This document shows, piece after piece, positions 15,845 through 22,605 of a DNA stretch of 32,497 bases. Position numbers and translations under genes: made by a program. This stretch comes from Acidobacteriota bacterium. GTDB lineage: Bacteria; Acidobacteriota; G020349885. The notes under the pieces are model-generated. The model did not search any database. It was not told the origin of the DNA and saw only the letters and a program-made list of their open reading frames with translations. Where the stretch lies: the NCBI GenBank assembly GCA_020349885.1, contig CP070701.1, positions 1-32,497 on the forward strand, read 5' to 3'. Numbering within the stretch: the first letter of the stretch is position 1; each line of letters opens with the position of its first letter.

Positions 15845-16225
15845 GTGGCTTCGAATTCCATCACGTTCCTGGTCGTGGAGGACTCGCCCACGATGCGGCA
15901 GCTCATTTCGTTTTCGCTGAAGCGTTTCGAGGGGTGCCGGATCGTGGAGGCGGTGGACGGGGTGGACGCGTTGAAGAAACTCTCTACCGACAGCGTGGAC
16001 ATGATAGTGACGGATATCAACATGCCGGTGATGGACGGCCTCAAGCTCGTCAAGCTCGTGCGCGAGAACGACAAGCTGAAGCACCTCCCGATCATCATCA
16101 TCACGACCGAGGGCGCCGAGGAGGACCGCGAGCGCGGCCTCCAGCTTGGCGCGAACGCCTACATCGCCAAGCCCATCCAGTCTTCCAACCTCATCAAGAC
16201 CATCACCAGCCTCCTGCCGGCGTAG
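15845..16225 (+). CDS. Single-domain CheY-like response regulator
   Basis: A 126-residue receiver domain with no output domain. The key residues are E12/D13 (VVEDSPTMRQ), phosphoacceptor D57 (MIVTDINMPVMDGL), T87 or T88 (IIIITTEG) and K109 (AYIAKPI). SPTMRQ after the acidic pair resembles CheY/Frz-type receivers. It starts with GTG directly after the stop of the GAF gene, so the pair is one translational unit. No kinase is in the window. A chemotaxis-like or phosphorelay role is possible but unproven. Confidence 0.92.
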   Translation: MASNSITFLVVEDSPTMRQLISFSLKRFEGCRIVEAVDGVDALKKLSTDSVDMIVTDINMPVMDGLKLVKLVRENDKLKHLPIIIITTEGAEEDRERGLQLGANAYIAKPIQSSNLIKTITSLLPA

Positions 16226-16385
16226 ACCCGCCAGCGCGCCTTGGCGCCGACCGGGAAAGTTTTGCCGCGGGGCTGGACAGGCGACGTAAACAGTAAGGCA
16301 GAGGCATAGAGGGGAGCTTCGGCCCACCATTATAAGGAAATTGCGGAACGAATCCCGGTGTCTCAAGCATCAGGGCGGGTCCGAC

Positions 16386-16410
16386 GCGGCGCGCGGCGCC
16401 GCTATTTTTT
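16386..16410 (+). terminator. Rho-independent terminator after the response regulator
   Basis: GCGGCG (16386-16391) pairs with CGCCGC (16397-16402) around CGCGG, followed by TA and six T residues. It overlaps the stop codon of the convergent DnaC-like gene. The 160 bases between the response regulator and this hairpin hold no gene. Confidence 0.6.
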
Positions 16411-17319
16411 CCGGCGGCGGTAATCGTCGCCCTGCATGCGGACGACCATGCACATCTCGTAGAGGCGCGAGCGGATGCGGGGGCCGACGCGCTCCTCGAG
16501 CGTGTCGGACTCGATGGGATCGGAGGGGGTCCGCTTGGACGAGGAGCGTGCGCGGCGGGGAGGGGCGTCCATGAAATTAGTGGTCGCGAGCGTGAGGCGT
16601 CCCCGGGTGTAGCGGGTGTTCACGACGAGATAGAGCATGTCGCGCGCCCACTCCGAAAGGCGTGAGGCCCCGAGATCGTCGAGCAGAAGCACCTCGGCGT
16701 CGTAGACGGGCGCGAGGATCTCCTGCTCGTGGGGAAGTGCTTCGGCGCGCGGGTCGTACGAGCGGCGGATGCGGGCGAGAAGCTCCGAAAAATCTTCAAA
16801 GCGCACCCGGACGCCGAACGTCTCGTGCAGCCGGTTCAGGATGGCCGCCGCCAGGTGCGTCTTTCCGACCCCGGGACTGCCCATGAAGAGGAGTCCCTTC
16901 TTCATGGGAAATTGCTTGACAAAGCCCCGGGAGGCCTGAAGCGCGCTCCGAATGTCCTCGCCGAGGCCGGCCGTCTTGAAATTATCGAGGGTGCATCGGG
17001 CGAATCGGGGCGGAATGCCCGCCTCTCGAAGCGCGGCCTCGCATGCACGCTCCGTCCGGCACGCGCAGGGACGCACGCGCATGTAGCCGCGCTCGCCCGC
17101 TTCTTCCTCGACCCACCCCGTATCCCGGCACCGGGCGCAGCGCCATGAGGCTTCCGCGAATTCCTCGGGTGGCGCCAGTCCCGACGCAAGCGCCGGGGCA
17201 AGCGACGCGTCCCTGCGCGCCGCCCCCCCGCCGGGCCGGTCGGAGGGCCCCTCCCGGGCGCGTCCGCCGACCGAAGGCGTTTCGGGTGGGGCAATTGATT
17301 TCGGGGTGGTCTTGGCCAT
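16402..17319 (-). CDS. DnaC/IstB-type AAA+ ATPase
   Basis: A 305-residue AAA+ protein of the DnaC/DnaI helicase-loader group. Residues 1-55 are low-complexity. Four Cys (C61, C64, C85, C87) form a probable zinc knuckle, as in DnaI-like loaders. Walker A is GSPGVGKT (147-154) and Walker B is LLLDDLG (about 211-217), with sensor I in LATTNF. There is no adjacent transposase, so it is not an IstB of an insertion sequence. It follows the sigma factor after 11 bases with site GGAGG, so it is co-transcribed. Loading of the replicative helicase is the likely role; a segment rich in Arg and Ser (about 255-270) is unusual. Confidence 0.83.
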   Translation of the reverse strand: MAKTTPKSIAPPETPSVGGRAREGPSDRPGGGAARRDASLAPALASGLAPPEEFAEASWRCARCRDTGWVEEEAGERGYMRVRPCACRTERACEAALREAGIPPRFARCTLDNFKTAGLGEDIRSALQASRGFVKQFPMKKGLLFMGSPGVGKTHLAAAILNRLHETFGVRVRFEDFSELLARIRRSYDPRAEALPHEQEILAPVYDAEVLLLDDLGASRLSEWARDMLYLVVNTRYTRGRLTLATTNFMDAPPRRARSSSKRTPSDPIESDTLEERVGPRIRSRLYEMCMVVRMQGDDYRRRKK

Positions 17320-17330
17320 GGGGCCTCCAC

Positions 17331-18449
17331 TCAGTTCAAACTGCCGCGCAACTGGAACGCCAGGTGCGAGCGGCGCAGCTTGTTGATCGCGCTTTTCTCG
17401 ATCTGGCGCACCCGCTCGCGCGACAGGTACATGACCTCGCCGATCTCCTCCAGGGTCATGGCATCTCCCCCGTAGATGCCGAAGCGCAGGCGGAGGACCC
17501 TTTCCTCGCGCTCGCTCAGGCGCGCGAGGACCTCCCCGACGCGCGCAATCAGCATGTGGCGAAGCAGAGAGTCCTCGGCCGAGGGCACGGTTTCCTGCTT
17601 CAGGCTGTCGAGCAGCGTGAAGCCCGATTCCTCGTCGAGCACCTCGTCGAGCGACTCCTTGCGCATGCCGTAGAGCTCGGTAACCTCTTCGAGCGTCGTG
17701 CCCGCGTCTTCGGCAATCTCCTCGAGGGTCGGCTCGCGCTCGCGTTCGGAGCGCAGGGACCTCGCACTACGCGCGATTTGGTGCGAAAGCGCCACCTTGC
17801 GGGGCGGAAGCTTGAAGGGTTGTTCGTACTCGCTCAGGGCGCGCAGAATGGACTGGCGAATCCACCACATGGCGTAGGTGACGAAGCGGACGTTTTTCTC
17901 CGGATCGAAGCGGCGTGCGGCTTGAATAAGGCCCACGTTTCCTTCGTTAATGAGGTCGTGAAACGAGATGCCCCCGCGGTGGCGGTAGCGCTTCGCCACG
18001 GCCACGACGAAGCGCAGGTTGGCCTCGATGAGCTGTCTGAGCGCCTCTTCGTCCCGGCCATGGAAATACCTACCGCCGAGTTCCTTTTCCACCTCCGGCG
18101 TGAGCATCGAGATCTCGGAAATTTCCCGGAGGTAAGTTTGGAGCGAGTCGGCGGTGATGCCCTCGTCGTACACCCGCTCGAGAACGCTCCGTTTTTTCTT
18201 CGAGGTCGTCCGGGCCTCTCGCCTCCGCGAAGCCTTTGGCAGAGCGTGGGTTGGCGGCTCGCATGGTGTCGCGGAAGAAGCCTTTCGTCTTTCCCGGCTC
18301 CGCCGAGCCGGGGCGGGCGAGGTCGCGCCCGCTCGGGTTGACGACGGACGCGGTCCTGGCCGGACAGGCCGGCGGCGTCGGGCGTCTGCCGTCTTTTTTG
18401 AGGGCTTCGCCTTAGCCGCGCTCGCCTTTCTTTTCTTTGCCTTGGCCAT
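17331..18449 (-). CDS. RpoD/RpoS-related sigma-70 factor (group 2-like)
   Basis: A 372-residue sigma factor. Residues 1-90 are a very basic low-complexity tail. Region 1.2 begins near YLREISEISMLTPEVE. Region 2 has the core-binding and -10 recognition elements (LIEANLRFVVAVAKRY, LINEGNVGLIQAARRFD, FVTYAMWWIRQSI). Region 3 follows. Region 4 ends with the -35 helix-turn-helix (MTLEEIGEVMYLSRERVRQIE). Region 1.1 and the large non-conserved insert of housekeeping RpoD are absent, so it is an alternative or group 2 factor. Its start overlaps the upstream HspR-like gene by 38 bases. Its regulon cannot be inferred from the window. Confidence 0.9.
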   Translation of the reverse strand: MAKAKKRKASAAKAKPSKKTADARRRRPVRPGPRPSSTRAGATSPAPARRSRERRKASSATPCEPPTHALPKASRRREARTTSKKKRSVLERVYDEGITADSLQTYLREISEISMLTPEVEKELGGRYFHGRDEEALRQLIEANLRFVVAVAKRYRHRGGISFHDLINEGNVGLIQAARRFDPEKNVRFVTYAMWWIRQSILRALSEYEQPFKLPPRKVALSHQIARSARSLRSEREREPTLEEIAEDAGTTLEEVTELYGMRKESLDEVLDEESGFTLLDSLKQETVPSAEDSLLRHMLIARVGEVLARLSEREERVLRLRFGIYGGDAMTLEEIGEVMYLSRERVRQIEKSAINKLRRSHLAFQLRGSLN

Positions 18450-18930
18450 GGGAAGAAGGGGAAAGGGTGCGCTCTCGGTGTTCGAGCGCGTAATCCTCTC
18501 GGTACAAATCCTTGAGCCGCACGAGCGCCTGCGTGAGCGGAGGCTCCATGCGGCGCGCCGCGAATTCCCGCTGCATCCTCTGAAGCAGTTCTTCCACCTC
18601 GCGCTGGATCTCGAGCATGCGTCCGCGCATGTTCAGCACGACCTCGACCCCCGCCAGGTTCACGCCCAGGTTTCGCGTCAGGTTCAGGATGAACTCGAGG
18701 GTTTCAAGGTCTTCTTCGGAGTAGAGGCGCGTATTGCCCTCGCTGCGGGCGGGGACGAGGAGGTTTTCGCGCTCGTAGAGGCGCAGCGTCTGCGGGTGAA
18801 TGCCGTAGCGCTCCGCGACCGCGCCGATGGCGTACGCGGCGCCGGAGCGGCCGCGGCGCTCTCCGGAAACCGTGCGTGCACGAGTCTTGGCCTTTGGAGT
18901 CGAATCGGCTTTGGCTGCGCGGCGTACCAT
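18412..18930 (-). CDS. HspR-like MerR-family transcriptional regulator
   Basis: A 172-residue DNA-binding protein. The winged helix-turn-helix covers about 34-105 with IHPQTLRLYERENLLVPARS, GNTRLYSEEDLE and LGVNLAGVEVVLNM, all typical of HspR, the heat-shock repressor of dnaK operons. A short coiled coil and a basic tail follow. The chosen ATG (18930) has GAGG eight bases upstream; a GTG at 18954 would add eight residues but lies upstream of a TATACT box. It precedes and overlaps the sigma-factor gene rather than dnaK-grpE-dnaJ, which is unusual. Autoregulation through the nearby palindrome is inference. Confidence 0.87.
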   Translation of the reverse strand: MVRRAAKADSTPKAKTRARTVSGERRGRSGAAYAIGAVAERYGIHPQTLRLYERENLLVPARSEGNTRLYSEEDLETLEFILNLTRNLGVNLAGVEVVLNMRGRMLEIQREVEELLQRMQREFAARRMEPPLTQALVRLKDLYREDYALEHRERTLSPSSHGQGKEKKGERG

Positions 18931-18942
18931 GGAAGCATCCTC

Positions 18943-18970
18943 AGTATACCACACCGAGGTCCCGACCTCG
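18943..18970 (-). promoter_or_regulatory. Palindromic operator candidate at the hspR-like promoter
   Basis: CGAGGT (18955-18960) and ACCTCG (18965-18970) form a perfect six-base inverted repeat around CCCG. It sits just upstream of a minus-strand -10 box TATACT (18943-18948), in the place where MerR-family proteins usually bind. No good -35 box is visible, which would fit an activator- or repressor-controlled promoter. Confidence 0.45.
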
Positions 18971-19007
18971 ACGAAATGTTTTCACGGGCATGCATGAAAG
19001 CCCGGCG

Positions 19008-19037
19008 TTGACAATTCCAATTTTGTCCCCTTACCAT
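19008..19037 (+). promoter_or_regulatory. Promoter of the rodZ-like operon
   Basis: A perfect -35 TTGACA (19008-19013) is followed after 18 bases by TACCAT (19032-19037). The predicted leader is very short: AGAGAGG (19044-19050) lies right at the expected transcript start, five bases before the ATG. Confidence 0.55.
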
Positions 19038-19055
19038 GTAGCAAGAGAGGTTCTC

Positions 19056-19859
19056 ATGTCCGGCCAAAACTCACCCCTTTCGTTCGGAGAGGCCCTGCGC
19101 CGCGAGCGCGAGGCGCGCGGGGTGTCGCTTGAGGAAATCGCGCGCAAGACGCGGATCTCCAGGCGCCACCTCGAGGCCCTGGAACAGGAACGCTTCGAGA
19201 GCCTTCCGGGCCGCGTCTTTGCGAAGGGCTTCGTCCGAGCCTATTGCGAGTGCATCGGCGCGAACGCCGCCGATTTCTTGGAGCGCTGCACCGCGCTTTC
19301 GGAACGCCAGGCGGCGGACGACGTCTCCCCGACGGACCGCCGCGCCCAAAGCGACCCGTCCTCCGTAGTCTCGACGCTTGCGTCGATGCGGAGGATGGAA
19401 CCGCGGAAAGAAGCGTTCCTTTTGTTTGTGGTGCTGGTAGGCCTGGCGCTTGCCGGCGTGGTCCCTGCGGTGTGGTCGGCATTGCGGGCGACGCACCGTC
19501 AGACGCCGCCTGCTTCGCCTTCCGTGTCCAGTGAGGTTATTGACCGAACGCCGCAGATTCTGCGGGCCATCGGCGAAGAAACGCTGCTTACGGTCCGTGC
19601 CCTGCGCCGCACGCATGTCTACGTGGAGCGGGAAGGGGACGTGTTCCTCGACCGCGAGCTCTTTCCGGGCGAGGAGCGCACGTACCCCCTCGGGCGCGCG
19701 TTTTCCCTCCGCGCCGGGTACGCCGCCGCACTCCGGCTGACGGTGGCCGGGAAAGAGCTATCGACGCCGCCCGGACGGAGTGCGTTGTATCTTTACGCCG
19801 CAGAAGGTAAATTGGAGTATGGCACAAGCCCTATTAGCGACGCCGCAGCCCTCCATTAA
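19056..19859 (+). CDS. RodZ-like protein: Cro/CI helix-turn-helix, membrane helix, periplasmic DUF4115
   Basis: A 267-residue bitopic membrane protein. Residues 8-75 are the RodZ-type HTH (FGEALRREREARGVSLEEIA, then LPGRVFAKGFVRAYCECIG). A polar linker precedes a membrane helix at about 120-141. The periplasmic part (about 175-255) has the DUF4115-type pattern with FLDRELFPGEERTYPL. RodZ links MreB filaments to the membrane and shapes rod cells. The ATG at 19056 is chosen because AGAGAGG precedes it; the open frame upstream crosses the promoter. Its last 41 bases overlap the next gene. Confidence 0.84.
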   Translation: MSGQNSPLSFGEALRREREARGVSLEEIARKTRISRRHLEALEQERFESLPGRVFAKGFVRAYCECIGANAADFLERCTALSERQAADDVSPTDRRAQSDPSSVVSTLASMRRMEPRKEAFLLFVVLVGLALAGVVPAVWSALRATHRQTPPASPSVSSEVIDRTPQILRAIGEETLLTVRALRRTHVYVEREGDVFLDRELFPGEERTYPLGRAFSLRAGYAAALRLTVAGKELSTPPGRSALYLYAAEGKLEYGTSPISDAAALH

Positions 19860-20970
19860 TCTTTCGAATCCCATCCTCCAGAGACTGGCCACGGGCCAGG
19901 CCGAGGAGCGCATTCGGAGCGCGGGGGCGAAAGGCGCCCTCCCGCTCGACCGCGCCGACCTGGCGCGCTCGTTCTACCTTTTAAGCCGGGATCCTGACAA
20001 GGACATCCGCCTCACCCTGAAGAAGACCATCGACACCTACGACGAGGAGATGCTCGCCGCGATGGCGAGCGACAAACGCGTCGAGCCGCCCGTTCTGCAT
20101 TTTCTGTGCGCCGCGTGCCCGAACCGGACGCGTGTCCTGGAAGAGGTGGTGCTCAACACCAGCGTGGACATCGGAACCGTTCAGTTTCTCGCGCAGAGAG
20201 CCGACTCGGACCTCCTCGAGCTCATCAGCATCAACGAGGAACTCCTGATGCGGGCGCAGCCCCTGGTGGAGGCCATGCTCGCGAACCCCGCCCTTACGCC
20301 GCGCGTGCGCCTGCGCCTGCGCGAGCTTCAGATCCGCCACTTCGGCCTTAAGACCGACGACAAGGAGTTCGCGCACCTTCAAGCCGAAGCCCAGGCCCAG
20401 GAGGAGCGGGAAACCCAAGCCGCGCTCGCCGCACCGCCGCCGCCCGAGGCCGAGGAGATGCTCTCGGAAATCAAGGGCCAGCTCAAGGCGAGGCACGCCG
20501 AACCCGAAGAAGAGGACGAGAAAGAGGAGGAGGATCTCTCGACCTACGCAAGAATCAAGGCTATGAACACGGGCCAGAAGATCCTCGCCGCCATACGCGA
20601 GGGGCGGGACGCGCGCATGATTTTGGTCCGCGACGCCAACCCCTCCGTGCAGAAAGCCGTTGTCAAGAGCCCCAAGCTTACCGCGTCGGAGGCCGAGATT
20701 ATTGCCCAGCTGCGGAACGTGTCGGGCGACGTGCTTGCCATGATTTCCGAGAACAAGAAGTTTCGCAAAAGTTATTTCATCGTCCATTCCCTCATTAAGA
20801 ATCCGCTCACGCCGCAGCACACGTCCATCAATCTCATGCCCATACTCTCGGCCAAAGATCTCCAGGTCGCCCAGACCGACAAAAACATCCCCGAGGCCGT
20901 CCGCAAGCAGGCGAAGTTCGTTCATATGCGCAAGACGCAGCCGAAGAAAAAGGCGAAAGTCAAGAAATAA
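19819..20970 (+). CDS. Helical-repeat protein of unknown function (HEAT-like)
   Basis: A 383-residue soluble protein I do not recognise. Residues 10-185 are regular amphipathic helix pairs resembling HEAT/DUF2336-type repeats. About 195-250 is an acidic, Pro/Glu-rich linker, and about 250-365 is a second helical block (YARIKAMNTGQKILAAIREG, then RDANPSVQKAVVKSPKLT) with a HEAT-like look. The C terminus is a Lys-rich tail. No enzyme motif is visible. The ATG at 19819 lies inside the end of the rodZ-like gene and the stop is six bases before the J-domain gene, so it is a tight operon member. A scaffold or adaptor role is a guess. Confidence 0.75.
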   Translation: MAQALLATPQPSINLSNPILQRLATGQAEERIRSAGAKGALPLDRADLARSFYLLSRDPDKDIRLTLKKTIDTYDEEMLAAMASDKRVEPPVLHFLCAACPNRTRVLEEVVLNTSVDIGTVQFLAQRADSDLLELISINEELLMRAQPLVEAMLANPALTPRVRLRLRELQIRHFGLKTDDKEFAHLQAEAQAQEERETQAALAAPPPPEAEEMLSEIKGQLKARHAEPEEEDEKEEEDLSTYARIKAMNTGQKILAAIREGRDARMILVRDANPSVQKAVVKSPKLTASEAEIIAQLRNVSGDVLAMISENKKFRKSYFIVHSLIKNPLTPQHTSINLMPILSAKDLQVAQTDKNIPEAVRKQAKFVHMRKTQPKKKAKVKK

Positions 20971-20976
20971 CGGGCC

Positions 20977-21624
20977 ATGACTTATTACGAAGTCCTGGAC
21001 GTTTCCCCGAAGGCGAGCCAGAGCGAGATTTACGAGCGCTACATGAAGCTCATGCGCGAGAATCATCCCGACCGCTTTTCCGACCCTGCGCGGCGGGCGG
21101 AAGCCGAAAAATACGTCCAGGCGATCAACGAGGCCTTTAATACGCTGCGCGATTCCGCCGCGCGCGCCAAGTACGACCAAGGGCTTCAGCAGGAAGTGGA
21201 GCGAAAAACTCCCGAGGAAGAGGCGCGCGTCTACTTCGGCCGGGGGCAGACGGCGGAGCAGGTCAAGGATTTCCACACCGCCATCGAATGCTACAAGCGC
21301 GCCAGCGCCCTCGACGGCAAGGTGGGCAAATACCCCTACCACTTGGCGCGCCTCCAGGAGTCCAACGCCAAATGGCGACGCGACGTAGTGGGAAATTACC
21401 AGAAAGCGGTTGCCTTGGAGCCGAAGAATGTGGAATACTACAAAGCGTTTATCAGTTTTTACCAAAAGCAAGGCATGAAGATACGCGCCCAGAAACTCGC
21501 CCAGAAGGCCCTGACGCTCGCCCCGCAGGACACCGAACTCCAGAGCATCGCCCAAGGCCCCGAAGCCCCGCAGGAGCGAGGCTTCATGACGGGCGCGTGG
21601 TTCAGGAAACCGAAGGACAAGTAA
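20977..21624 (+). CDS. J-domain (DnaJ-like) protein with TPR repeats
   Basis: A 215-residue protein. Residues 1-65 are a J domain with the HPD motif in MRENHPDRF, YYEVLDVS at the start and AFNTLRDSAARAKYD at the end. Residues 75-195 form about three TPR-like helix pairs (ARVYFGRGQTAEQVKDFHTA and similar). There is no Gly/Phe region, zinc finger or C-terminal client domain, so it is a specialised co-chaperone rather than DnaJ itself. It should stimulate DnaK ATP hydrolysis for a defined partner, perhaps the neighbouring helical-repeat protein. That partner is inference. Confidence 0.88.
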   Translation: MTYYEVLDVSPKASQSEIYERYMKLMRENHPDRFSDPARRAEAEKYVQAINEAFNTLRDSAARAKYDQGLQQEVERKTPEEEARVYFGRGQTAEQVKDFHTAIECYKRASALDGKVGKYPYHLARLQESNAKWRRDVVGNYQKAVALEPKNVEYYKAFISFYQKQGMKIRAQKLAQKALTLAPQDTELQSIAQGPEAPQERGFMTGAWFRKPKDK

Positions 21625-21693
21625 GCAAGGATAGCGTCTGTTTTTTTTCAACGAACGATCCGCCGACCGTCCTGGATTTGTCGACAGGCAAGC

Positions 21694-21723
21694 CCCGATG
21701 AATCGAGGCAAGCTTCGGTCGGG
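21694..21723 (+). other. Possible RNA hairpin in the leader of the PP2C gene
   Basis: CCCGA pairs with TCGGG, and the inner TCGAGG with CTTCGG (with wobble pairs), around the loop CAAG. A TGAA bulge separates the two stem parts. It ends 23 bases before the ATG. No Shine-Dalgarno sequence is visible between it and the start codon. Confidence 0.3.
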
Positions 21724-21746
21724 ATTAAACCTCTGAAAAAAGCGCC

Positions 21747-22529
21747 ATGAACATCTGCGCCTACGGCACGACGACCGAAGGACTTGTGCGGGAGCATAAC
21801 GAGGACTGCTTCTTGGTGGACGAGGCGCGGCGGCTCTTCATCGTGGCCGACGGCATGGGAGGCCACGCCGCGGGCGAGGTGGCGTCCCGTCTGGCCGTCG
21901 ACACGGTGAAGGAATTTCTGGAAAGCGCCGACGAGGAAGCCACATGGCCGTATGAGTCCAATCCGCGCTTAAGCCTGGAGGGCAACAAGCTCGCCCAGGC
22001 CATCCGGATCGCCAATCGGCGCGTGCTCGACGAGGTCAAGAAGAACGAGCGCTATCGCGGCATGGGAACGACGCTCGTCGCCTTGACGGTGCGCGCCGAC
22101 GAGGCGGACAGCGAGCACGCCTACATCGGGCACGTGGGCGACAGCCGCACGTATCGAATCCGCGAGGGCAAGATCGAGCAGCTTACGACCGACCACTCGT
22201 GGATCAGCGCCCAGGTGGAAAGCGGCGCCATCTCGACCGAGGCCGCGCGCCGCCATCCCCTGCGGAACGTCATCACGCGCGCTCTCGGAAGCGACGAGGA
22301 GGTCGAGGCGGACATCATCGAGTGCGACGTGCAGCCGGGCGACCTGTTCATCCTCTGCACCGACGGTTTGAACACCATGATTTCGGATGAGGAAATTCTT
22401 AAACGAGCCCTGGCGGGCGCGGACGATCTGGAAGCTATGTGCAATAAACTCATCGAAGGCGCGAACGAAGCCGGGGGCGAGGACAACACCACCGTGGTCC
22501 TGGTGTCTGTGGAGGAAGATGGCCAATGA
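21747..22529 (+). CDS. PP2C-family (PPM) serine/threonine protein phosphatase
   Basis: A 260-residue cytoplasmic, metal-dependent protein phosphatase of the Stp/PrpC type. The PP2C motifs run in order: VREHNED, VADGMGGHAAGEVAS, GMGTTLVAL, HVGDSRTYRI, LTTDHSW, ITRALGSD, LCTDGLNTMISDEEI and GGEDNTTVVLV. All metal-binding aspartates appear present. Such phosphatases usually counter Hanks-type Ser/Thr kinases, but no kinase gene is in the window. It follows the J-domain gene after 122 bases on the same strand. A heptad-repeat block begins over its stop codon. Confidence 0.95.
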   Translation: MNICAYGTTTEGLVREHNEDCFLVDEARRLFIVADGMGGHAAGEVASRLAVDTVKEFLESADEEATWPYESNPRLSLEGNKLAQAIRIANRRVLDEVKKNERYRGMGTTLVALTVRADEADSEHAYIGHVGDSRTYRIREGKIEQLTTDHSWISAQVESGAISTEAARRHPLRNVITRALGSDEEVEADIIECDVQPGDLFILCTDGLNTMISDEEILKRALAGADDLEAMCNKLIEGANEAGGEDNTTVVLVSVEEDGQ

Positions 22530-22601
22530 CCGGTGATCGATGCCGGCTGTCCTCATTCTTTGCCGGTCATCAATAATCAATCATTGGTCATCGGTCATTA
22601 A
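22523..22601. repeat. Degenerate heptanucleotide repeats, two inverted blocks
   Basis: Right block on the plus strand, 22567-22601: TCATCAA, TAATCAA, TCATTGG, TCATCGG, TCATTAA, strictly every seven bases. Left block on the minus strand, 22543-22523: GCATCGA, TCACCGG, TCATTGG. The left block overlaps the PP2C stop codon. The consensus is near TCATYGG. The spacer is much richer in A+T than the flanking genes. Confidence 0.7.
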
Positions 22602-22605
22602 AAGC

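Noticed and set aside
16226-16385. Promoter-like boxes after the response regulator
   Set aside because: The candidates (for example TTGCCG and GTAAAC) are weak and no plus-strand gene follows before the terminator.
16402-17319. IstB ATPase of an insertion sequence
   Set aside because: No IstA transposase or terminal inverted repeats are nearby, and the gene sits in a regulator/sigma operon.
19981-21711. A 576-codon minus-strand frame opposite the helical-repeat and J-domain genes
   Set aside because: The J domain with its HPD motif is on the plus strand; the opposite frame is compositional shadow.
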